Below, one piece after another: positions 35,417 through 46,357 of a stretch of DNA of 64,000 nucleotides. The first letter of the stretch is position 1. Each line of letters starts with the position of its first letter. The stretch spans positions 29,409,355 through 29,473,354 of the forward strand of contig NC_080715.1 of NCBI RefSeq assembly GCF_019097595.1. Reading direction: 5' to 3'. The DNA is from Hemibagrus wyckioides. Its lineage: Eukaryota > Chordata > Actinopteri > Siluriformes > Bagridae. The notes below the pieces were generated by a model. The model was not told the DNA's origin. It saw only the letters and a list, made by a program, of their open reading frames with translations, and searched no databases. Both the position numbers and the translations under genes were made by a program.

Positions 35417-35532
35417 TTGTGTGATGTCAGAACTATAGCTCCACCATCTCGGATGATGCTCTTGATGGCGTTCCACAGAAAGCGGCGTGAATGAGGATCC
35501 ATCCAACTGGTGGCTTTATCAACATGCCACAT
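35417..35532 (-). pseudogene. Relic exon of an ABCA-type ABC transporter
   Basis: The minus strand reads [20 protein letters not shown] then GAIVLTSH, a clear match to the segment after Walker B in ABCA proteins (GMDPxxRRxLWNxIxxIIxxG and VLTSH, with the H-loop histidine kept). The preceding DEPTTG is degraded to DKATSW, so the catalytic Glu is gone and ATP hydrolysis would fail. Similarity stops at the histidine and is followed by GCAAGT at 35416-35411, which could be a GC-type donor at the ancestral exon border. No acceptor is left. Because the similarity covers about one exon, it looks like a genomic fragment or lost gene copy, not a processed cDNA. The family is confident, the paralogue (ABCA1/4/7-like) is not. 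Confidence 0.65.
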
Positions 35533-35734
35533 AAAGATTTATAAAATTATACAGACTTATACAGCTACTACATCATCTGCAATATTTATTTATTAAAATT
35601 ATTTATTCATTTTCAACACTGGACAACTTACAGATAAAAAGCACAATAATAATATTAATAATAACTAGACATGTACATTTTCTGAAGAAAATGTGAGTGG
35701 TGCTTGCCATGGCAAAACCTGTCCTTGAGTGGAC

Positions 35735-35880
35735 CTACAGGGTGCCAATACTTTTGGAGGCGAGTTGTCAGATAGGGTGGCCATAGTTTTGGATGCCAGT
35801 GGATAGACAGGGTGCCAATACTAGTAGAGGGATGTGTACAGACAGGGTGCCAACACTTTTGGAAGTGAGTGGATACATGC
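35735..35880. repeat. Short imperfect minisatellite
   Basis: Three to four units of about 40-47 bp sharing gacagggtgccaatactttt and gtgagtggata. Confidence 0.75.
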
Positions 35881-35911
35881 ACGTTATGGCACCGAAAATC
35901 ACATTACGCAG

Positions 35912-36145
35912 TTCTTTTCTCTATGCTGAATGTTTTGATATGTCACCTGTCCATGCTGCAGAAATTTTGTGATTCCACTTAATTTTGGCATTTCCATGCA
36001 TGTGACATCATGTGATTTCATCAGAATACTCATTATCTCACTTCTCTTTGTGCTGAGTGTTTTGATATGTGTATGTTTTACGATTCCAGTTATTTTGTGG
36101 GTTAAAATGGACGTGACACTACATGATGTCATCAGTGTCTCAGAC
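35912..36145. repeat. Degenerate tandem duplication of about 125 bp
   Basis: Shared landmarks in the same order in both halves: tgctgaatgttttgatatgt against tgctgagtgttttgatatgt, then gattcca, and gtgacatcatgtgatttcat against tgacactacatgatgtcatc. Confidence 0.55.
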
Positions 36146-36189
36146 ACTGCTTTACAGAACTATAGAAACATAGAAACTTTTTTTTTTTT

Positions 36190-36610
36190 TTTTATAAAAG
36201 TTTAAACTTCTGTTATTATTTATCTCTAACATTTATCCCTAATGAGGAGCCTGAGGCAATGATGGCGAGGAAAAAGTCCCTGAGATGATGTGAGGAAGAA
36301 ACCTTGAGACACAGAAGGGAACCTCATCCTCATTTGGGTGACATTGAAAAGTAAATAAAGTAAATGTAAATAATGTCCTTTCTTCAACAGTTTATAGTCA
36401 CATGCAATTGTGTAACTAAGAGCTCTTGAGGAACTAATAGGTCAGTGTAGTTTCTGAGTTCTTTGTAGACTTAGCACTAATTCCTTCCTGAAGAAAGCTG
36501 ACAGTTGAAAGACAAATTGATAGTCTTCAAAAACTGCATAGGAACAGTTTCTTTCCACAAGGGATCACAATCGTAAACAGCTGACCAACATGCTCTTTAC
36601 AAACTTGTTG
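36190..36610 (-). repeat. Dispersed fish non-LTR repeat
   Basis: In reverse it reads as a repeat I associate with catfish-type genomes (caaatgaggatgaggttccc, tttcttcctcacatcatctc, agggactttttcctcgccat). A partial second copy is on the plus strand at 43400-43640. Confidence 0.55.
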
Positions 36611-36674
36611 CACTTTACTTTACATCTACATGTACAGTACTGTAAGAACACTCACTCGCCACTTCATCTCCATA

Positions 36675-37302
36675 CAGTGGAACCTCGGCATACAAATGCC
36701 CTCCCTTGCGGATTTTTGCTTTAAGAGTTGAAATTTTGCAAGAAATTTGCATTGACATCCAAAGCATTTTCAGCATACGAATGAACCAAACCAAACAAAA
36801 CGCCAGCTTGTTTGCTTGTTTGTAACCAAGTTGTGCATACATCTGGGGGCTCTTCAAAACTTGAACTGTTTGCGTCAGTGGAAAGACAAGCAAAGCCAAC
36901 CGAAGTGAGTTTACAGATTTTACGAATGTTTTTTCAGTTAGTGAAAGTTTGGAAAGAGTCAACCCACGATACCAACGTTGCCTTCGGCATGCGTTCAAAA
37001 GCTAGGTGATTTTTCGGGCGTTTTTTTTGACAGATTGGTGGCATGGGTGGTCTGTTCTATTTTTAGCCCAAGCTTGGTGGCACAACTTCCTGTGAGGACC
37101 CTTACATGGAATGTTTGGCTTGGGTCAGTTCTTTTTTAAGCAGCCATACAGTTTACATACGCTTCGTATTGGTAATATTGGTAAAATTTTTGGGTGGCTG
37201 GAAAAGATTATCTGCATTTACATTATTTCTTTCACAATACAAATTTTCACTTTAAGAACTTGCCTCCAGAATGAATTAAATTCCTATGCTGAGGTTCCAC
37301 TG
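36675..37302 (+). mobile_element. pogo/Tc2-like non-autonomous element, copy 3
   Basis: CAGTGGAACCTCGGCATA at the left after TA, and gaggttccactg at the right (followed by TC, so the right TA has mutated). Same interior as the copies at 14683 and 30184, and slightly longer. Confidence 0.8.
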
Positions 37303-37964
37303 TCTGTTACACACATTATTCTAATCTCACTTTATATACATTTATAACCTGCCTCATATTGTGGATTTTATTTTATTTTTTTTCTGCATATCATTGTTTT
37401 GTGAATTAAATGTATAGCGTAGTTATTTTATCTGTACTTTTGTCAGAAAGTGTGTTAAAACATACTTGGCCAATAAACCTGATTCTAAAATCTCTCTTTT
37501 GATTTTTTTTTTCTCACTCTCACTCTCACTCTCACACTTTATACTATTTATAGCTCAGTGTACAGATCAAACCTATAAGGATAATCACTACAGCTGGCCT
37601 GTATCTCACTCAAATACATGCATTTCTTCCTCATCTAAAACAAATACCTGTATCTGCCTAAATGTAATATTCTTTAAAGACAAAACACTCCTAATATTAC
37701 ACTGAAACAAAAAATACCTGAGACTTATATTGTGCATTTCCTCTAATTAGGAGGACAGGATTAGAGCACCAGCTGATTTCAGCCTTTTTTATTTACAATA
37801 AATCAAGTTAACTGGCTGCACACCATATGCTAGTGTTGTACAATTATGACATAATAGGCTTATGTAAAGATAAAGTTTACAGTGGCTTCAGAAATTTATT
37901 AAAAACATCAAAACACGAAAAAATCAAAAGACCTAAAGTGCATCATTTTCTGGAAATAGAGTTA
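37303..37964. other. Unique AT-rich DNA
   Basis: Short CTCACT run at 37514-37535. Nothing else recognised. Confidence 0.4.
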
Positions 37965-38110
37965 AGACTATTTGGCAGATGCCCTTATCCAGAGCAACTT
38001 ACATTTTATTCAACTAACTTACTTACTCAAGGGCCCAGCAGTATGGTGGACCTAGGATTCAAACTCACAACCTTCTGATTAGTAATGCAACCACTAAGCT
38101 ACCACATCTC
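37965..38110 (-). repeat. tRNA-derived SINE (V-SINE-type tail)
   Basis: In reverse: a tRNA-like head with agtggttgcattactaatca and ggttgtgagtttgaatccta (B-box), a ctgggcccttgagtaagta block, and the tail aagttgctctggataagggc. Confidence 0.7.
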
Positions 38111-39431
38111 CTACAAAACCTTACTGTATTTATTGTACAGAAGATTCACCTCCATCTTGTGCCTCAACTTCACCAGATGTCGTAATTACAACTTTCTAAC
38201 TCGTAAATACCAACTTCCCAGATGGACTTTAATACACCGTAATGGTGGAAGTTCCCTCCTAATGAGTTGTAATCCATTAGCTATAATCCAAATATTAAAA
38301 AGCTAAGTCTACATGCTTAGATCTTACACTTTTATTAAAACAAACCATGTCTCCTTTTAAAATTCTATTAAGCTATTAAAATATAGTATATAAGCTATTA
38401 TTAATATAGTATATTAAGCTATTAATATATAGTATATATATAGATATATCAGTGCTAATGCCATTGCTAAGGAACAAAGCTATGCTAACAGACTATAAGC
38501 AGTCCAGTATAATGTTTAGTAATGATGTACATGCAGACATGTATTCATCTAGCCATAAAAGCCATAATGCTAACTAGCCATAAAAATAGATTTGTTATTA
38601 ATGTTACAAAACTTTTCCCTGCAAATTATTTTATGTAAATATTTTCTGATTCTTGCAGATATTACGTACTTGCTTGGTTTATGTATGTATTTCTTATAGT
38701 TAATTTCTATAATCTGATGAAACATAAATATATTTAGAAAATGTTTAGCATGTCTGCTTTAATGTGTCACACTCACACAAACACACACACACACTTTTAT
38801 GAATTCTTTCACCTAATGAATGTATCCAAGCCAACAAGTTACTTCTCTCAGCGTCTCAAGGTTTACAGAACTTTTCTTTAGATTTCAATGAAATAAAGAG
38901 TGAACTTCACCCTGTAATCATAGCATCAACAGCTTGTTCTTAGCTTCATGTCTTCATTAGATGCTGTTGGTTGATTCCAGTGGACAAGCCAATGCGAATC
39001 TCATTAACATCCAACATATAATGACACAAAATAATTGTCAGCTTGTGCCTAAAAGCGTTTTAGGACAGAAACTGGAGCTGTAATAACTGTACAAAAAATA
39101 TTGTTGATTTTTAGGCATCAATATTTGACGCTATATATAATTACAAGATAAAGCACACTGTGCATGTGTGTGTTAAACTAAGACTGCTTACTTTTTTGTG
39201 GTAGATCTTTCCTCTTAAATGTGAATTACTCTCAAGAAAAAAAAAGGAAATAGCAGTAATTATTTCCACCAGAGGCCAAAAAATGTAATTTGCTCCTGTT
39301 TGGTTGTGTCCATGTTGAGCATTGAATGTCTTTGTCATGTCACACTGCATGGTGGTGGTCAATATAAAGCTCATATGAAAGTAGACACTCAGAGCTTTAA
39401 GAATTTAGAATGTTTAAGAATGTAGTTTTGG
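38111..39431. other. Unique AT-rich DNA
   Basis: Nothing recognised; strongly AT-rich around 38350-38450. Confidence 0.4.
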
Positions 39432-39684
39432 GTGAGTCCTGACCTCAACCCAATAGAAAACCTTTGGAATGAATTAGAGCGGAGACTGTAAGCCAGGTCT
39501 TCTCATCCAACATCAGTGCTTGACCTCACAAATGTGCTCCTAGTGGAATGGATAAATATTCCCATAAACACACTCCTAAACCTTGTGGAAAGCCTTCCCA
39601 CAAGAGCTGAAGCTGTTATAGCTGCAAAGGGTGGGCCATCTCCATATTACATTCATGTGCATGTAAACTTTTGGCAATATAGTG
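39432..39684 (+). mobile_element. 3' fragment of the CACTATATTG Tc1 family
   Basis: Starts at the codons for ESxDLNPIENLWNELE, continues through the transposase C-terminus with frame damage ([23 protein letters not shown]) and ends with the terminal repeat cttttggcaatatagtg before TA. Confidence 0.8.
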
Positions 39685-39685
39685 T

Positions 39686-40159
39686 ATTTCTGTTTTCATC
39701 TAACCGACTAGGGACAGTATATTTGTAGAGAAGATTTTTCAGGCAAATGTTTCAAAGTAAATGTTGATATCAAACCAATTTCTGCTCTCTGAGATGCCCC
39801 AAGTTCTTGTTCATATACATCTAAAATTTAAAAGGTGTTTATCTTTAACCACTAAAATTCTGCGTAAGGTTATCCAAAAGAGGGAAAAACACACGTCTCA
39901 CACTGAAAGCCAGCAGAGTCCTGACTCATTTTTGATCAGACACACAGTGATAACGATAAAATCATTCATTTGTTTATACCGATCGAAAATGCCTGATAAG
40001 TCTGATAAGGAGCCCTAATGTTGTGGTAAAAATGGTAAAAGTAGATTTTAAAATGTGTTAAATCTGACATGAAGATGCCTGCAGCAAGAAAACATACAGT
40101 TTAAGACATGCTATTTGGTAACTTTCTTGCTTTTAAATTAAAGGTTATGTATTGCATAG
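39686..40159. other. Unique DNA
   Basis: Nothing recognised. Confidence 0.4.
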
Positions 40160-40300
40160 TGGGATGTGGTATCTTTGTAGTTAAGGTGTTGGACTACTGC
40201 TTGGAAGGTTGTGAGTTTGAATCCCAGGTCCAAGGCGCCAGATACAGGCTTCTGCTTAGATATAATTCAGCCACTGTTCTGAGTACAAACAGAAATATTT
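40160..40300 (+). repeat. tRNA-derived SINE
   Basis: tRNA-like head: tagttaaggtgttggactac (A-box region) and ggttgtgagtttgaatccca (B-box); the tail is truncated. Confidence 0.65.
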
Positions 40301-40926
40301 GGAAATAATTCACTTTGATAAGAAAAAAGTTAACAGAAATGAATCAAGCAAGACTTGTTTCAACTTGCGAGAAAGATATTTTCATATCTTGACTCTGTCT
40401 TCGGCATCCATTTGTAATCACATTTTGTTGCCAAAAGCAACCCACTTCCAAACCAGCTCTTGAAAACTAGCTTAATATCAAACTCTTAAACAAAGCGAAA
40501 GCTGTACTCATGCTGTCCGTGACAGACTGTGTGGCATTTGGTATGTTCTTACAACAAACACACAAATCATAAGAGAGACACAAATATAGTCGCTGTATAT
40601 CAAGAGCTTGAGAGAAAGGATGTGGATGTGGAGTTCAGAGAATATAAACAACTCCATTCTTTCTGAACAAACTTTAATCCAATGTCAAAACCATCAAGTT
40701 GTACAGCTCTTTAATATCATACCGTAGAAATATTTCCATGAGCAGATTGCTTCATAAGTAAATATATATACGAGACTGTGGAGACCAAACCTTTTACACG
40801 ATAAGATACATCCATACAGTATTGAGAAGATCTCATGTTAAGATTAGGAAAGGAGACTTGCTTCTTATTTTACTTGAACGTAATGGTGCTTTACTTAAAG
40901 CCAAAATACATACATTCATATACTTT
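40301..40926. other. Unique DNA
   Basis: Nothing recognised. Confidence 0.4.
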
Positions 40927-41178
40927 AGGCAGCAAGTGAACATTTTGTCCTCAAAGTTGATGCATTAGAAGAATTTAAGCTAGTTTGACAAGAGCCAAAT
41001 TGTGATGGCTAGACGACTGGATCAGAGTATCTCCAAAACTGCAGCTCTTGTGGGGTGTTCCTGGTCTGCAGTGGTCAGTATCTATCAAAAGTGGTCCAAG
41101 GAAGGAAGAGTGGTGAACCGGCAACAGGGTCATAGGCGACCAAGGCTCATTAATGCATGTGGAGAGTGAAAGCTGAAG
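40927..41178 (+). mobile_element. Tc1-like fragment without ends (D-x36-E family, copy 8)
   Basis: Leader from ggcagcaagtgaacattttg to the DNA-binding domain (gtatctatcaaaagtggtcc) and the GRPR-like linker; no terminal repeats and no start codon context. Confidence 0.8.
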
Positions 41179-41229
41179 GTTACTTATGCACACAGCTGAC
41201 AGCACCATTCAGTGGTACAGATATGCCAT

Positions 41230-41345
41230 GACTTGCTTAGTGGTAAAGGTGCTGGACTACTAATGGGAAGGTTGTGAGTTTGAATCCCAGGTCCGCCAAG
41301 CTGCCGCTGCTGGGGCCCTTAACCCTCAGTTGTATAAAAAATAAG
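41230..41345 (+). repeat. tRNA-derived SINE
   Basis: Head cttagtggtaaaggtgctgg and ggttgtgagtttgaatccca, then aggtccgccaagctgccgct and a truncated tail. Same family as 40160-40300. Confidence 0.7.
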
Positions 41346-43325
41346 ATAAATTTTATATTATATTCCCTTTATATCCTGTTAGCATAAGCTACATTTTCTT
41401 TCCACTGTTGATTAGGAAATAAATATAACCACTATCAATTAATCTAGATTATTAATTGGATCTTTTCCAGCATCTTATATCTGAATTTCACTGGGATTCA
41501 ACCAAACACACATTTACACAAGTAATCAAATTCTTATGTTGGTTAGATAGATTCCGATCAAATTCCTAGACCATGTGCAAATGTGCAGTTGAGCTTAATT
41601 CTTTCGACCACCATCTTCTGTGGAGCTCCTTCATTTCAGGCAATTCATGCAAAAGTCATCTGCTTCATTAAAATGTTCAAATTTAAATGTTCAAATCTAG
41701 TATTTCTTATTATAAAAACCTAAAAGGCTATTCAACTTTTTAAATGATGGCAATAGAGTAAGAAAATGATAATTGAAAATTGCAGTAGATGTCTTGTAAT
41801 AGATTATATAGGATAATCTTATATATGATTTATTGTAATATAAAATAGTAACAGGAAATATTAGATGTTTTACTCAAGATTTTTCTTTATGCAGTTTATG
41901 CAGTGTGAAGATCCATTAATCCATTAGAACTATCTCTTCATATGAATTCATCCCCTGTTCACTCTATAGTGCACTATTTGGGGAAGCAGTCATGATGTAG
42001 TGTTGTATGAATTCTTAATGGACAAGCTATATTCCCTGAATAGTTCAATAAATTACCTGTATTGAGCTGTAAATCCAGTCTGCAACCGATACACCACTTC
42101 CAAAAGTGGCATAACCATTTCTTTAAGCTTGAAATCTACTTGTCAGGATGGATATCGGAGCCAACTTTATGTATAAATGTACAGAAAAATGACCAACAAG
42201 CAATAAAGCCAGCTTCTTGCTATTTTAAAATTGTAGTATTAGGTTATTAGGTAATTTTTTAAACACATAAACACAGTGATCGTGATGTATTTCTGGAGTG
42301 CTCACAAATAAGTCCAACCTCTTTACAGCTGCTCCCTATTTATTACTGCTTTCTACTGAACAATTTATTATATACTCAATAATGCCCGATGTGATTGTGA
42401 AGGATTTCAAACACAAGCTATACCACAGACCCTGTGAAACGATTCAAGCTCAAGATTAATCCACAAACTTGTTTTTAAATGTATCTTGAATGCATCAGTT
42501 CATGAAGAAATAACCATATGTTTATATTAAGACTTCATTCGACTTTCATGCTGTATATGTAAACAAAAATTGGATTTTTGCCTCATCCTTCTTCCTTTAT
42601 TCAGGATTTTCTTTTCAGTATGTCTATGCAGCTGGCAGTTTAATAATGTATAATGTGTCAGTCCTTCTTTTATAAATTTCCTAAAATATCTTCTTTTTTT
42701 TTACATATATACCTTGGATTTCAGCAACCCTCAATCACTCTGTCTAATTTAACATTTGTGTTCTATCATCGCAATGTTCAAATGAATGGAAACGCAAGGG
42801 CTGATACTGAAGCGACTCAAACTCAATTTAAAAGCAATTTCCATGTGCTTGTAATTAATTTATAGCAATGTGTCTGGCTTCAAGAATACGTTTGAGATCG
42901 GATAAAGACAGAAGTATAAAGCCAGACAGCCGGTATATCATTAACTGGTTTATTTGATAAGGTTATTATTTAGAAAACCAAAAACCTGTCACTCACAAAC
43001 TACATCTCAGACATTCCCACAGATTACCAGTGTTTTTGTCATTTTAGTCTACGTGCATCCTGTATAGCCATCCTGGATTTACATTTTTCCTCTATTCAAC
43101 ATTTAAACATGAAAATTTGCGTTTGGATTTGTAATAATTGCACAACTCTACTCCAAAAAAAAATATGAATTCTTATTAATTACTTTTGTTTTGGATAAGA
43201 ATTAACATCCTTCACCAAGCAGGATGAATATTTATATAAAGAGGCTTGAAATGACTCAACTTTTCAGATTGTAGGGCTTACAATTGAATAATCTGTAACG
43301 TTTTTACTCATGTTTACAGATTATA
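41346..43325. other. Unique AT-rich DNA
   Basis: About 2 kb with no recognised repeat and no exon. Open frames here are short and unsupported. Confidence 0.4.
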
Positions 43326-43399
43326 CAGTTGAGGTCATAATTTTACATCCTCCTTGCTGAATCTGCAAAATTTTAATAATTTGAAAGAAATAAGATCTT

Positions 43400-43640
43400 A
43401 AAAACTGTCCTATCTGTACCTGGTTCCTCTCTAGGTTTCTTCCTCGTATCATTTCAGGGAGTTTTTCCTCACCACCGTCGCCTCAGGCTTATCATTAGGG
43501 ATAAATGTTAGGGATAAATAGCATCTTAACTTTAAACTTCAGCAATTTTTTCTGTTTCTATACTTCTGTATAACTGCTTTGAGGCAATATGCATTGTTAA
43601 AAGCACTATACTTATAAATTGAAGTTTTTTTTTTAAATTA
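43400..43640 (+). repeat. Dispersed fish non-LTR repeat, second copy
   Basis: ctgtacctggttcctctcta, ggtttcttcctcgtatcatt and the tail aaagcactatacttataaat match the repeat also seen in reverse at 36190-36610. Confidence 0.6.
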
Positions 43641-43806
43641 TTTGACATTAACCCTTATCTAAAGCAACTTACATGCATACATCTCTTTTTTTATACCACT
43701 GAGCAATTGAGGGTTAAGGGCCTTGCTCAGTGGCCCAGCAATGGCAGTTTAGTGGTCCTGGGATTCAAACTCAGTAACCCAACACCTTTAGCACTAAGCT
43801 ACCCTG
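43641..43806 (-). repeat. tRNA-derived SINE inside the MITE
   Basis: In reverse: agcttagtgctaaaggtgtt, gagtttgaatcccaggacca, ggccactgagcaaggccctt and the tail aagttgctttagataagggt. Confidence 0.75.
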
Positions 43807-44063
43807 AAGACATTGTTTCACATAACAGATGTTTCCATATAATCCACAAGACAAAATAATAACAGAATTTACACAAATGCACCAGTCAAAAGTTTCCATC
43901 CTCTCAATTCTTAACACTGTGTGTTGTTACCTGGGTGACCAGCAACTGTTCTTATGGTTTGGGATAGTTCTTCACAAGTCCCATGTTTGTCTTGAGCAGT
44001 TAATCTGCTCACAGTTCTTCTGAAAAATCCTTTTCCAGTATTTTTCCTTTTGTTTGTTTCATC

Positions 44064-44565
44064 TGGTGATCAGTGATTGAACATTGGGGCAAAATGTGAT
44101 CAGTGATTGGACATTGAAGGAAAAGTTGATCAGTGATTGGACATTGAAAAAAATCTGATCAGTGACTAGACATTGGGGAAAAGTGATCAGTGATTAGACA
44201 ATGGGGAAAAGTTGATCAGTGATTGGACATTGAAAAAAATCTGATCAGTGACTAGACATTGGGGAAAAGTGATCAGTGATTAGACAATGGGGAAAAGTTG
44301 ATCAGTGATTGGACATTGAAAAAAGTGATCAATGATTGGACATTGGGGAGAAAGGTCATCAGTCACTGGAAACTGGGAAAAATGTGATAATTGAATGGAT
44401 AGTGGGGAAAAAGGTGATCAGTGATTGGGCATAGAGGAAAAATGTGATCAATGACTGGACATTGGGGAAAATGTGACCAGTGATTGGACACTTGGGGGAA
44501 AGGTCATCAGTGATTAGGCATTGGGGAAAAATTGTTAAAATTGAATGAAAAATGTGCTAAGTGAT
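44064..44565. repeat. Minisatellite array 1 (about 28-bp unit)
   Basis: Roughly 18 units of the pattern gtgatcagtgattggacattg followed by a gggaaaa-rich spacer, unit length about 25-31 bp. 44125-44210 and 44211-44296 are a perfect or near-perfect 86-bp three-unit repeat, with a third partial copy starting at 44297. It sits within the MITE at 43326-44597. Each unit carries a TGATCA palindrome and an ATTGG (inverted CCAAT). Confidence 0.95.
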
Positions 44566-44603
44566 TCGGGGTAGGGGGTGTAAAAACTTTTGAACTGTAC
44601 AGT

Positions 44604-45250
44604 CATGCATTATACTTGGACTGCATATTTGTATTGTATAAATCGGATGTTGACTTCCTGCTACATCACAGTGCTATTGTTGATAAGTAGTTTAATAGCT
44701 AGCAGTCCGAATTTAATGACTTCGTCCCAATTAAAGGCCTGAGGAAGTTTAATACCCCTCGTCATCAGAATCCGAAGATAGGATAAGGGCCACTGGGGAT
44801 ATCATGAAATAAGCACACTTCTGCACAATTTAAGCAGTTCAGAGAACAAAAGAGTCTTAAAGAACCTGATTGACAATTCTGATAAATAAGTATCAGGTGA
44901 GAGAGAGAGAGAGAGCTTAGCAGAAACAGCAACTTGTAAATCGCATAGAGATTTGAACACGAAGATAACAGACTGTCTTCTTATTGTGTTGTGACAAATG
45001 ATTTCAATAGCCATAGATCCTGATGCTGTCTCATCAGAGTGTGATCTAAAAAGTAGAATCAGAAACAGCATCGCTAATTCTTTTTAGGGGAAAGTAGATA
45101 ACGCATGTTCAAAAAGTCAGTTAGAAGCTAAGACGATTTTGTTGGAGTAATTTGCATATTAATTGATCACGCAGTAGAGTGATCGTTTGCATGTCAAAAT
45201 ACGGTCTTTGAAGAAGGAAGACATGAAGAAAATGGCTAGATGAACAGAAT
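44604..45250. other. Unique spacer between the two minisatellite arrays
   Basis: Non-repetitive except for a short (GA)n at about 44897-44914. It contains a perfect POU octamer ATTTGCAT at 45150-45157, beside TTAATTGAT, and a near match GTTTGCAT at 45185-45192. Confidence 0.45.
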
Positions 45251-46357
45251 AACTGTAATTGGACTCTGGGGAAAAAGGTGATCAGTGATTGAACATTTGG
45301 AGAAAGGTGATCAGTGATTAGACATTGGGGAAAAAGGTCATTAGTCAATAGAAATGGGGGAAAAGGTGATAATTGAATGGACATTTGGGAATAAAGCTTA
45401 TCAGTGATTGGACTTTGGGAGAAAGGTGATCAGTAATTTGACAACAGGAAAAAGGTCATCAGTGAATGGACATTAAGAAAAAGGTGATCAGTAATTGGAC
45501 ACCGAGAAAAAAGGTCATCAGTGAATAGACATTGGGGAAAAAGATGATCAGTGACTGGACATTAAGAAAAAGGTGATTACTGATTGGAAATTGAGGAAAA
45601 GGTGATCAGTGATAGGACATTGGGGAAAAGGTGATCAGTGATTGGACATTAAGAAAAAGGTGATTAGTGATTGGACATTAAGAAAAAGGTGATCACTGAT
45701 GGGACATTGAGGAAAAATAGGATCAATGATTAGACATTAGGGGAAAAGGTCATCAGTGATTGGACACTGGGGAAAAAGGTCATAGGTCAATGGAAATTGG
45801 AAAAAAAGGTGATCAATGATTACACATTAGGAAAAAAGTCATCAGTAAATGGACACTGGGGAAAAAGTGTCAATGGAAATGGGGAAAAAGATGATAACTA
45901 AATGGACATTCAGGAAAAAAGGTCATCATTAATGGATATTGGGGAAAAAGTCATCAGTGATTGGACATTCTAAAAAAGGTCATCAGTGATTGGACATTGA
46001 GACAAATGTAATCAGTGATTGGACATTGAGAGAAAGGTGATCAGTGATTGGACATTGGAAAGATGGTTATCAGTGACTGAACATTGGAAAATGTGATCAG
46101 TGATTGGACATTCGGAAAAATGTGATCAGTGATTGGACACTAGGAGAAAGGTGATCAGTGATTAGACATTGGGGAAAAGGTCATCATCATTGGTTGGCCA
46201 TAGGGGAAATATGTGATCAATGATTAGACATTGGGGGAAAATGGTGATAATTGAATTGACATTTGGAAAAGATAATCAATGATAGGACATTGGATAATAT
46301 GAACAGTGATTGGACATGGGGAAAAAAATATGATCAGTGATTGGACATGGGGAAAAC
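45251..46357. repeat. Minisatellite array 2 (about 28-bp unit)
   Basis: Roughly 39 units of the same motif as array 1 (aggtgatcagtgattggaca, ttggggaaaa), more variable in sequence and length. Open frames on either strand here are only translations of the repeat. Confidence 0.95.

Larger units (their letters stand above)
43326..44597. mobile_element. Tc1-type non-autonomous element carrying inserted SINE and minisatellite
   Basis: Left end CAGTTGAGGTCATAATTTTA, right end AAAAACTTTTGAACTG, both bordered by TA (43324-43325, 44598-44599). Its own sequence is split: 43326-43391, 43808-44063 (with aaaagtttccatcctctcaa and tgtgttgttacctgggtgac) and 44566-44597. Foreign pieces fill the gaps. Confidence 0.65.

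Noticed and set aside
45121..45384. 87-codon minus-strand frame with repeated LITDHLSPN-like phrases
   Set aside because: It is only a translation of the minisatellite and its flank.
44064..46357. CRISPR-like appearance of regular repeats
   Set aside because: The units are contiguous and variable without unique spacers, the genome is clearly eukaryotic, and there are no cas genes. It is a minisatellite.
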